The notes under the pieces: generated by a model
Databases searched by the model: none
What the model saw: only the letters and a program-made list of their open reading frames with translations
What the model was told of the DNA's origin: nothing
Made by a program: the position numbers and the translations under genes
NCBI GenBank assembly: GCA_023386865.1
Contig: JAEWIV010000424.1
Coordinates: 1 to 13,992 of the forward strand
DNA: 13,992 nt
Direction: 5' to 3'
From: Pseudomonadota bacterium
GTDB taxonomy: Bacteria > Pseudomonadota > Alphaproteobacteria > Reyranellales > Reyranellaceae
Part shown: positions 8,227 to 13,992 of the stretch, in pieces
How positions within the stretch are numbered: the first letter of the stretch is position 1
How the letters are laid out: each line of letters starts with the position of its first letter

Positions 8227-9006
8227 ATGGACATGGGCATCAAGGGCCGCAAGGCGATCGTCTGCGCGGCGAGCAAGGGACTGGGCAAGGGCTGCGCCAT
8301 GGCGCTGGCGCAGGAAGGCGTCGATCTGGTGATCAACGCACGCACCAAGGCCGAGCTCGAGGCGACGGCGGAGGAGATCCGCAAGAAGACCGGCGTGAAG
8401 GTGACGCCGGTTGCCGTCGACGTCACGACCGATGCCGGCCGCAAGCAGGTGCTGGCTGCCTGTCCCGAGCCCGACATCATCGTCAACAATGCCGGCGGCC
8501 CGCCGCCGGGCGACTTCCGCGACTGGAACCGCGACGACTGGATCAAGGCGATCGATGCCAACATGTTGACACCCATCGAGTTCATCAAGGCGTCGGTCGA
8601 CGGCATGATGAAGAGGGGCTTCGGGCGCATCGTGAACATCACCTCGAGCTCGGTGAAGGCGCCGATCGACATCCTGGGCCTGAGCAACGGCGCACGCTCG
8701 GGCCTCACCGGCTTCGTCGCCGGCGTGGCGCGCGTCACGGTGCGCCATGGCGTCACCATCAACGGCCTGCTGCCGGGACCGTTCGCCACCGACCGCCTGC
8801 GCGGCACCTATCGGGCGCGCGCCGCCAAGAGCGGCAAGAGCTACGAGGAGGAGTACAACGCGGGCGCCAAGATGAACCCGGCTGGCCGCTTCGGCACGCC
8901 GGAGGAGTTTGGCGCCGCCTGCGCCTTCCTGTGCAGCGTGCATGCGAGCTACATCACCGGGCAGAACCTGCTGATGGATGGCGGGCAATATCCGGGGACG
9001 TACTGA
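8227..9006 (+). CDS. SDR family protein (beta-ketoacyl reductase-like) lacking the YxxxK catalytic motif
   Basis: This is a 259-residue single-domain Rossmann protein of short-chain dehydrogenase/reductase length. The cofactor loop reads CAASKGLGKGCA (13-24) in place of the usual TGxxxGIG. NNAGG (87-91) and the N(I)TSSS stretch (137-142) are present, and the C terminus YITGQNLLMDGGQYPG (242-257) is classical. Where the active site should read Tyr-x-x-x-Lys, the sequence is GLSNGARSGLTGF (151-163). No Tyr occurs between the early central helix and Tyr195, and no Lys replaces the catalytic one. This fits the SDR subgroup described as resembling ketoacyl reductases without a complete NAD-binding or catalytic tetrad. 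The substrate is unknown and the protein may not be a normal oxidoreductase. GGAGAG (8216-8221) precedes ATG 8227; it is last in the operon, 12 nt after the DUF2147 gene. Confidence 0.88.
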   Translation: MDMGIKGRKAIVCAASKGLGKGCAMALAQEGVDLVINARTKAELEATAEEIRKKTGVKVTPVAVDVTTDAGRKQVLAACPEPDIIVNNAGGPPPGDFRDWNRDDWIKAIDANMLTPIEFIKASVDGMMKRGFGRIVNITSSSVKAPIDILGLSNGARSGLTGFVAGVARVTVRHGVTINGLLPGPFATDRLRGTYRARAAKSGKSYEEEYNAGAKMNPAGRFGTPEEFGAACAFLCSVHASYITGQNLLMDGGQYPGTY

Positions 9007-9030
9007 CGATTGGCGACGGCCCTCGCTGTG

Positions 9031-9061
9031 CTCGCGGTGATCGTCGTCACTTCACCGCGAG
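9031..9061. terminator. Perfect 10-bp inverted repeat between SDR gene and sixA (candidate terminator)
   Basis: CTCGCGGTGA (9031-9040) pairs perfectly with TCACCGCGAG (9052-9061) across an 11-nt loop. It lies just after the SDR stop and overlaps the stop codon and last codons of the convergent sixA gene. No T tract follows on either strand, so intrinsic termination is uncertain; mRNA 3'-end protection is an alternative. The same motif recurs near 13445. Confidence 0.45.
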
Positions 9062-9571
9062 GTCGCGGGGGCGGACGAACTCCAGGAGTTTGGCCGAACC
9101 CGGCTTGAGGTCGCTCCAGGAGCCGTCCGACAGGCGCAGGATGGCCAGGGCCCCGGTCGGGTACTTCTCCCTCAGCGCCGCCAGCGCCTCGCTAGGGCCG
9201 GTGCCGGCCAGATCGGCGGCGAGCTGGCCAATTCCGTCATTGTGGCCGACCAGCAGGACGGTCGGCACATCGTCGGCCACGGCCTGCAGGCGGGCCAGCA
9301 GGGCGTCCTCGGAAGCGAGGTACAGGCCGTGCTCGAGCGCAATCGGCGGGGCCGGGCTTCCCAGGCGCTTCAGGAGGGGCGCCAGCGTCTGGCGCGTGCG
9401 CATGGCCGTGGAGCACAGGATCAGATCGGGGCGCCGGCCATGCCCGGCGATGTGGTCGGCCATCGCCCTGGCCGCCCGCTCGCCGCGGCCGTTCAGAGGA
9501 CGATCGTGGTCGTCCAGCCGGGGGTCGCTCCAGGCTGATTTCGCGTGCCGCAGGAGAAGCAGGGTCTTCAT
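9047..9571 (-). CDS. sixA: SixA-type phosphohistidine phosphatase (histidine phosphatase superfamily)
   Basis: This is a 174-residue cytosolic protein of the branch of the histidine phosphatase (phosphoglycerate mutase-like) superfamily that includes SixA. The N terminus MKTLLLLRHAKSAW carries the Arg-His-x motif with nucleophile His9. LNGRGERAA (27-35) and CSTAMRTRQT (53-62) supply the usual phosphate-pocket residues, and VGHNDG contains the second catalytic His110. E. coli SixA removes phosphate from phosphohistidine proteins; whether this homologue does so, or acts on a small phosphoester, is not visible. ATG 9571 was chosen over an in-frame TTG at 9586 because the family begins directly with the first strand. 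The gene is divergent from ppk1, leaving an 84-nt shared promoter region, and convergent with the SDR gene. A functional link to polyphosphate metabolism is only inferred from position. Confidence 0.85.
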   Translation of the reverse strand: MKTLLLLRHAKSAWSDPRLDDHDRPLNGRGERAARAMADHIAGHGRRPDLILCSTAMRTRQTLAPLLKRLGSPAPPIALEHGLYLASEDALLARLQAVADDVPTVLLVGHNDGIGQLAADLAGTGPSEALAALREKYPTGALAILRLSDGSWSDLKPGSAKLLEFVRPRDLAVK

Positions 9572-9620
9572 CAGGCGATCCGGCAAAAATCCTTTTGGGA
9601 CAACGGCTTATTGAATTGCC

Positions 9621-9633
9621 ATGACACGGTCAT
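9621..9633. promoter_or_regulatory. Small palindrome upstream of ppk1, possible operator
   Basis: ATGAC-ACG-GTCAT (9621-9633) is a perfect 5+5 dyad in the sixA/ppk1 divergent region, next to an AT-rich stretch (9583-9620) that probably holds the promoters. It includes one TGTCAT half-site on the minus strand but not a full Pho box. The role is unproven. Confidence 0.25.
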
Positions 9634-9655
9634 GTCGAGCGGTTACCGTTTGGCC

Positions 9656-11824
9656 ATGGATGCCCTCAATACGACCGCCAACGAAGTCGCGTCGGGCCTC
9701 GACATAACACCCGACAGCCCGCGCCGCTTCATCAATCGTGAACTGTCGTGGCTGGCCTTCAACATGCGGGTGCTCGAGGAGGCCAGCAATCAGCGCCAGC
9801 CGCTGCTGGAGCGCGTGCGCTTCCTGTCGATCTCGGCCGACAATCTCGACGAATTCTACATGGTCCGGGTCGCCGGGCTGGTCGACATGCTGCAGACCCG
9901 GTCGACGCTGCTCAGCGACGACGGCATGACCCCGGCCGAGCAGCTCGCCGCCATCCGCGAGCGCGCCTCGACACTGATGGCCCGCCAGCAGGAGGTATGG
10001 GCCAATCTGCAGGAGGAGCTGAGGGGGGCCGGCGTCGCCGTCCTCGATCCCTCCGAGCTCACCGATGGCGAGCGCACCTGGCTCGACCAGTATTTCATCG
10101 AGCAGGTCTTCCCGATCCTGACTCCGCTCGCCATCGACCCGGCACATCCGTTTCCGTTCATTCCCAATGGCGGCTTCTCGGCCATCCTGAAGCTGCAGCG
10201 CAAGGACGATCGTCGGCCGCTGATGGCGCTGCTGCCGCTGCCGCCGCAGGTCGACCGCTTCGTCAGGCTGCCCGGATCGTCGATCCGCTTCCTGTCGCTG
10301 GAAGACCTCGTCGACATCTACCTGCCGCGCCTGTTCCCGGGCTACGAAGTGATCGAGCGCGCCGTCTTCCGCGTCATCCGCGACAGCGACGTCGAGATCA
10401 ACGAGGAGGCCGAGGATCTGGTGCTGCTCTACGAGAGCGCCCTGAAGCGCCGCCGGCGCGGCGATCTGATCTCGATCTCGGTCAACAGCGCCATGCCCGC
10501 CGAGCTGCGCGACTTCCTGTTCGACCAGCTCGAGATCCCGGCGCAGACCCAGACCGTGCACGTCTTCCACCTCGACCGCATGCTCAACATCGGCGACGTC
10601 AAGGCGGTGATCGTCGACGATCGGCCGGATCTCAAGTTCGAGCCTTACGCCGTGCGCTTCCCCGAGCGCATCCGCGACTTCGGCGGCGACTGCTTTGCCG
10701 CCATCCGCGCCAAGGACATCGTCGTCCATCACCCCTACGAGAGCTTCGACGTCGTGGTGCAGTTCCTGCGCCAGGCGGCGCGCGATCCGGCGGTGGTGGC
10801 GATCAAGCAGACGCTGTATCGCACGTCCGCCGATTCGCCGATCGTCAAGGAGCTGATCGCGGCGGCGGAGGCCGGCAAGACGGTGACGGCACTGGTCGAG
10901 CTCAAGGCCCGCTTCGACGAGGAGGCGAACATCCGCTGGGCGCGCGACCTGGAGCGTGCCGGCGTGCAGGTCGTCTACGGCTTCATCGACCTCAAGACGC
11001 ACGCCAAGGTCTCGATGGTCGTGCGGCGCGAGGCTCAGGTGACGCGGACCTACGTCCATTTCGGCACCGGCAACTATCACCCGATCACGGCCCGCATCTA
11101 TACCGACCTGTCGTTCTTCACCTGCGATCCGGCCATGGGCCGGGACGCCGCGCGCCTGTTCAACTACATGACTGGCTATGCACGGCCCGAGCGGATGGAA
11201 AAGATCTCCTTCGCGCCGGTGACGCTCAGGCCCGACCTCTATCGCCTGATCGATGCCGAGATCGACAATGCCAAGGCCGGCCGTCCCGCGGCCATCTGGG
11301 CCAAGCTGAACTCGCTGGTCGACAGCAAGCTGATCGACCGCCTCTATGCCGCGTCACAGGCCGGCGTGCAGATCGATCTCGTGGTGCGGGGCATCTGCTG
11401 CCTCCGGCCCGGCATGCCCGGTCTCAGCGAGCACATCCGCGTCAGGAGCATGATCGGCCGCTTTCTCGAGCACGCCCGCATCGTCTGCTTCGGCAACGGC
11501 AATCCGCTGCCGTCGCCCCACGCCAAGGTCTTCATCTCGTCGGCCGACTGGATGCCACGCAACCTCGACCGCCGCGTCGAGCTGCTCTGCCCGGTGGAGA
11601 ATCCGACGGTGCACGAGCAGGTGCTGGACCAGATCATGGTCGCCAACCTCAAGGACGACGTCCAGAGCTGGATCATGGCGCCGGACGGCACCTACAGCCG
11701 TCCGCCGATCGGCAAGGAACCGTTCATCGCCCATCACTACTTCATGACCAACCCGTCGCTCTCGGGCCGCGGCAGCGCGCTCAAGCTGAGCGGAGCGGTG
11801 CCGCGGCTGGTGCTGAGTTCCTGA
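9656..11824 (+). CDS. ppk1: Polyphosphate kinase 1
   Basis: PPK1 polymerises the gamma phosphate of ATP into inorganic polyphosphate, reversibly, usually at the membrane periphery. The protein has 722 residues from ATG 9656 and family length is about 690-740. The N-terminal domain opens with RRFINRELSWLAFNMRVLEEA and LERVRFLSISADNLDEFYMVRV. The C-terminal half has the two phospholipase-D-like catalytic domains. His449 in LKTHAKV is the predicted autophosphorylated residue and His606 in FLEHARIV the second; their spacing of 157 equals that of E. coli His435/His592. FGTGNYHPITARIYTDLSFF follows the first and SSADWMPRNLDRRVEL the second. An in-frame ATG at 9632 would add 8 residues; neither start has a strong ribosome binding site. 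ppx follows after 92 nt containing a strong stem-loop. Identification is secure. Confidence 0.97.
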   Translation: MDALNTTANEVASGLDITPDSPRRFINRELSWLAFNMRVLEEASNQRQPLLERVRFLSISADNLDEFYMVRVAGLVDMLQTRSTLLSDDGMTPAEQLAAIRERASTLMARQQEVWANLQEELRGAGVAVLDPSELTDGERTWLDQYFIEQVFPILTPLAIDPAHPFPFIPNGGFSAILKLQRKDDRRPLMALLPLPPQVDRFVRLPGSSIRFLSLEDLVDIYLPRLFPGYEVIERAVFRVIRDSDVEINEEAEDLVLLYESALKRRRRGDLISISVNSAMPAELRDFLFDQLEIPAQTQTVHVFHLDRMLNIGDVKAVIVDDRPDLKFEPYAVRFPERIRDFGGDCFAAIRAKDIVVHHPYESFDVVVQFLRQAARDPAVVAIKQTLYRTSADSPIVKELIAAAEAGKTVTALVELKARFDEEANIRWARDLERAGVQVVYGFIDLKTHAKVSMVVRREAQVTRTYVHFGTGNYHPITARIYTDLSFFTCDPAMGRDAARLFNYMTGYARPERMEKISFAPVTLRPDLYRLIDAEIDNAKAGRPAAIWAKLNSLVDSKLIDRLYAASQAGVQIDLVVRGICCLRPGMPGLSEHIRVRSMIGRFLEHARIVCFGNGNPLPSPHAKVFISSADWMPRNLDRRVELLCPVENPTVHEQVLDQIMVANLKDDVQSWIMAPDGTYSRPPIGKEPFIAHHYFMTNPSLSGRGSALKLSGAVPRLVLSS

Positions 11825-11836
11825 ATCTGCACGGTG

Positions 11837-11864
11837 CCCGTCGTCTCCCCGTTGAGACGACGGG
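11837..11864 (+). terminator. Perfect 11-bp stem-loop between ppk1 and ppx
   Basis: CCCGTCGTCTC (11837-11847) pairs without mismatch with GAGACGACGGG (11854-11864) around a 6-nt loop, 12 nt after the ppk1 stop and 52 nt before the ppx start. No T tract follows, so it is not a standard intrinsic terminator. It may stabilise the ppk1 3' end, partly terminate, or set the ppk1:ppx ratio (inference). Confidence 0.5.
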
Positions 11865-11916
11865 TCGCGGCCGAATCGCCCATGCAATTCCGCGCGGTTT
11901 CGGTTAGAGGACGCGC

Positions 11917-13416
11917 ATGGACGGTGAGGCAACCACGGGTCCCGACCCCGACAGCACCCTCGGCAAAGGGCGCGTCGGCATCATCGACGTCGGGTCCAAT
12001 TCGATCCGTCTCGTCGTCTACGAGCGCGCGAGCCGCGCGCCGCTTCCGGTATTCAACGAGAAGGTGCTGTGCGGCCTGGCACGTGGCCTGGATGCCACGG
12101 GCCGCCTCAATCCCGAAGGTGTCGAGATGGCGTTGGCCAACATCGACCGCTTCACCACGCTTGCCCACAACATGAAGGTCACGTCGCTCGACCTGCTGGC
12201 CACGGCGGCGGTGCGTGACGCGGCCGACGGCCCGGACTTCATGCGTGAGCTGGCGAGCCGCCCGGGCATCAAGCCGCACATCGTGAGCGGACAGGACGAG
12301 GCGCGGTTCTCCGGTTACGGCGTGATCTGCGGCATGCCCGATGCCGTGGGGGTCATGGGCGACCTGGGCGGCGGCAGCCTGGAGCTGGTCGCGGTGGGCG
12401 AGGGCAGGCTCGGGGCGTCGAGCACACTGCCGGTCGGCCCGCTGCGTCTGATGTCCTCGGGCAGGGGCGATCCAAAGAAGATCGTCGTCGACGCCATCGA
12501 GGGCGTGCGCTGGCTGCGCGAGGAGACCGGCAGGACATTCTATGCCGTGGGCGGCGCCTGGCGTTCGTTCGCCCGCCTGCATATGGAGCAGGCGGGCTAT
12601 CCGCTGCACATCATCCATCATTACGACATCCCGGCGGAGGAGGCGCGGGCGGTGGCCCGCCTGATCGCCGTACAGAGCGCCAAGTCGCTGGAGAAGATGC
12701 CGGGTGTGTCGCGCCGCCGCGTCGACACTCTGCCGCTCGCCTGCCTGGCGCTCGATCGGCTGCTGGCGGCGCTCAAGCCGCGCAACGTGGTGTTTTCGGC
12801 CTTCGGCTTGCGCGAGGGCTTTTACTATTCGCGATTGAGCGAGGCCGAGCGGGCGCGCCATCCCCTGATCGCCTTCGCCGAGGAGCAGGGGGCCGACTGG
12901 CGTCGCTTCGACCTCGCGCCCTCGGAGATCTTCGATTGGCTGAGCCCGGTGTTCGCCGGCGAAAGCGAGACCGACCGCATCCTGCGCACGGCCGCCTGCC
13001 ATCTCAGCGACATCTCGTGGAACGACCATCCCGACTATCGCGCCGAGCAGGCCTATGTCCGCGTGCTGCACCTGCCGGCGCCAGGCATGAGCCATCGCGA
13101 ACGCGCCGTGCTCGCGATGGCGCTCGCCTATCGCTACAAGAGCGACCCCAAGGCGGCGATGCTCGACACCGCGTTGCATCTCACCGACGGCAGGAGCCGC
13201 ACCTTCGCCCGACGTCTCGGGGCCTGCCTCAGGCTGGCCTACAACCTGAGCGGCGGGGCGCCCGGTCTGTTGCCGCAGATCCAGTTGCGCCGCACCGATC
13301 GGCAGTTGCGCCTGCTCGTGCCGCCCGCCGCCAAGAGCAGCCTGGGCGACGTGACGGCGCGTCGCCTGGAAAGCGCCGCCGATACCTTCGACCTCGAGCC
13401 GGTGATCGTCACGTAG
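11917..13416 (+). CDS. ppx: Exopolyphosphatase, Ppx/GppA family
   Basis: The enzyme removes terminal phosphates from polyphosphate; family members can also hydrolyse pppGpp. The protein has 499 residues with an actin/Hsp70-like ATPase-fold core. GIIDVGSNSIRLVVYE (21-36) is the first phosphate loop, ATAAVRDA (95-102) follows, SGQDEARFSGYG (124-135) contains the predicted catalytic Glu128, and GDLGGGSLEL (148-157) is the second phosphate loop. The C-terminal part contains ACHLSDISWNDHPDYRAEQA, the helical HD-like domain of long Ppx/GppA proteins. A Gly/Asp/Thr-rich lead-in of about 18 residues precedes the core. GAGG (about 11906-11909) precedes ATG 11917. The placement after ppk1 on the same strand argues for polyphosphate rather than pppGpp as main substrate, though GppA-like activity cannot be excluded. 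Confidence 0.93.
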   Translation: MDGEATTGPDPDSTLGKGRVGIIDVGSNSIRLVVYERASRAPLPVFNEKVLCGLARGLDATGRLNPEGVEMALANIDRFTTLAHNMKVTSLDLLATAAVRDAADGPDFMRELASRPGIKPHIVSGQDEARFSGYGVICGMPDAVGVMGDLGGGSLELVAVGEGRLGASSTLPVGPLRLMSSGRGDPKKIVVDAIEGVRWLREETGRTFYAVGGAWRSFARLHMEQAGYPLHIIHHYDIPAEEARAVARLIAVQSAKSLEKMPGVSRRRVDTLPLACLALDRLLAALKPRNVVFSAFGLREGFYYSRLSEAERARHPLIAFAEEQGADWRRFDLAPSEIFDWLSPVFAGESETDRILRTAACHLSDISWNDHPDYRAEQAYVRVLHLPAPGMSHRERAVLAMALAYRYKSDPKAAMLDTALHLTDGRSRTFARRLGACLRLAYNLSGGAPGLLPQIQLRRTDRQLRLLVPPAAKSSLGDVTARRLESAADTFDLEPVIVT

Positions 13417-13444
13417 CGAGGCGGGGTGGGCGCCCCGAAAGGTG

Positions 13445-13459
13445 TCACCGCGAGCGGTG
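13445..13459. terminator. Short hairpin between convergent ppx and rnd (weak terminator candidate)
   Basis: CACCG (13446-13450) pairs with CGGTG (13455-13459) around a CGAG loop in the 47-nt gap between ppx and rnd. A TTTT run occurs 8 nt beyond it on the plus strand. It contains TCACCGCGAGC, the same 11-base word found on the minus strand at 9030-9040. Termination is plausible but weakly supported. Confidence 0.35.
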
Positions 13460-13463
13460 CGAC

Positions 13464-13992
13464 TCAGTTTTCCTTGCCGAGCGGGATCAGCTTGGCCTGA
13501 TCGCCGGCAAGGGCGAGCGCCAGCTTGCCTTCGATCAGGTCGACCGCGTCGGCGCCGAAGATCTCACGCCGCCAGCCGTCCAGCGCATGGACGTCGCGCT
13601 TTCCGGCCGCCAGCCGGTCGAGCTCGTCGGCGCTGGCGACCAGCCGCGCCGCAACCCCCGCCTCCTCGGCCTTCAAGCGCAACAGCGTGCGCAGCAGGTC
13701 TACCACGGCGCTCGACGCGCGCAGCTGCTCGGCAGGCCGGTCGCGGGTCGGCAGCTCCGACTCCGGCAGGTTGCGCGCCTTCTCGATCGCCTCGAGGAGC
13801 TCGCGGCCCTGCCAGCCCTCGGCGAAGCCGCGACCGCGCCCGCGCGTCTTCCCGAGTTCCTCGGTCGACTTGGGCGCGTGGCTCGCGATCTCGAGCAGCT
13901 GTTCGTCGCGCAGCAGGCGCTGGCGCGGGATGTCGATCCGCTGGGCGGTGCGCTCGCGCCAGGCGGCGACCTCGCGCAGCGTGCCCAGCAGC
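13464..13992 (-). CDS. rnd: Ribonuclease D, C-terminal part (5' end outside window)
   Basis: RNase D is a 3'-5' exoribonuclease of the DEDD type that trims tRNA and other stable RNA precursors. Only the C-terminal 175 residues are in the window; the frame is open to the right edge and the start and exonuclease domain lie beyond it. Visible sequence includes REVAAWRERTAQRIDIPRQR, LRDEQLLEIASHAPKSTEEL and a Gly/Arg turn followed by the helix ELLEAIEKARNLP, which form the HRDC nucleic-acid-binding domain. The second helical repeat (VVDLLRTLLRLKAEEAGVAA, then VASADELDRLAAG) follows, and the tail is WRREIFGADAVDLIEGKLAL. These match the tandem HRDC-like region of RNase D. An internal GTG at 13704-13706 is not a real start. 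The gene converges on ppx. The identity is well supported even though catalytic residues are not seen. Confidence 0.9.
   Translation of the reverse strand, partial: LLGTLREVAAWRERTAQRIDIPRQRLLRDEQLLEIASHAPKSTEELGKTRGRGRGFAEGWQGRELLEAIEKARNLPESELPTRDRPAEQLRASSAVVDLLRTLLRLKAEEAGVAARLVASADELDRLAAGKRDVHALDGWRREIFGADAVDLIEGKLALALAGDQAKLIPLGKEN

Noticed and set aside
9608..9655. Pho box upstream of ppk1
   Set aside because: Only one TGTCAT half-site is present on the minus strand; the 11-nt spaced second half-site is missing.
9608..11080. 490-codon minus-strand frame opposite ppk1
   Set aside because: It is antisense to an intact PPK1 with all motifs; no domain is visible in the antisense translation.
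11737..13179. 480-codon minus-strand frame opposite ppx
   Set aside because: Same antisense effect of GC-rich coding DNA; the Ppx motifs on the plus strand are complete.
13464..13706. A separate small gene of 80 codons at the right end
   Set aside because: The frame continues upstream to the window edge and the sequence is continuous RNase D; the GTG is internal.

Overview
The window is a stretch of high-GC bacterial chromosome that reads as core, housekeeping DNA of an alphaproteobacterium. The evidence is the strong G/C preference at third codon positions, an aa3-type cytochrome oxidase subunit IV-like small protein, and the gene order purN-purM / DUF2066 / AI-2E-family permease / hda, then ppk1-ppx-rnd. 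The protein sequences suggest a Rhodospirillales- or Reyranella-like lineage, but the genus cannot be fixed from this window. No transposase, phage gene, tRNA, rRNA or CRISPR array was seen, and no gene-free stretch reaches 300 bases.

Left part (1-2773): the 3' end of an MFS transporter runs convergently into a YheS-type ABC-F translation ATPase on the minus strand. Divergent from it is ndk (nucleoside diphosphate kinase), with a convincing sigma70-type promoter (TTGCCG, 17-nt spacer, TATAAG). The ABC-F/ndk gap carries nested inverted repeats that overlap the ndk -35 box. On the ABC-F side they form two mutually exclusive hairpins, the second followed by a short T run. A clean, probably bidirectional terminator follows ndk.

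Centre left (2824-4813, minus strand): purM (TTG start) and purN overlap by 13 nt and encode steps 5 and 3 of de novo purine synthesis. Downstream lies a 68-residue two-helix membrane protein resembling aa3 oxidase subunit IV, possibly with its own promoter inside the end of purN.

Centre (4874-9006, plus strand): five closely packed genes with gaps of 22, 3, 10 and 12 nt look like one operon. They encode a secreted DUF2066 protein, an AI-2E-family permease, Hda (regulator of DnaA), a secreted DUF2147 protein, and a short-chain dehydrogenase homologue lacking the catalytic Tyr/Lys motif.

Right part (9047-13992): a SixA-type phosphohistidine phosphatase faces away from ppk1 (polyphosphate kinase). 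Then come ppx (exopolyphosphatase) and, converging on it, the C-terminal part of rnd (ribonuclease D). ppk1 and ppx form a polyphosphate synthesis/degradation pair separated by a perfect 11-bp stem-loop. The convergent junctions SDR/sixA and ppx/rnd share an 11-base motif in inverted-repeat contexts.

Overall the region is ordinary in gene content. I found no convincing undescribed multi-gene system. The points most worth a second look are the attenuator-like leader of the ABC-F gene, the catalytically degenerate SDR, and the ppk-ppx stem-loop.
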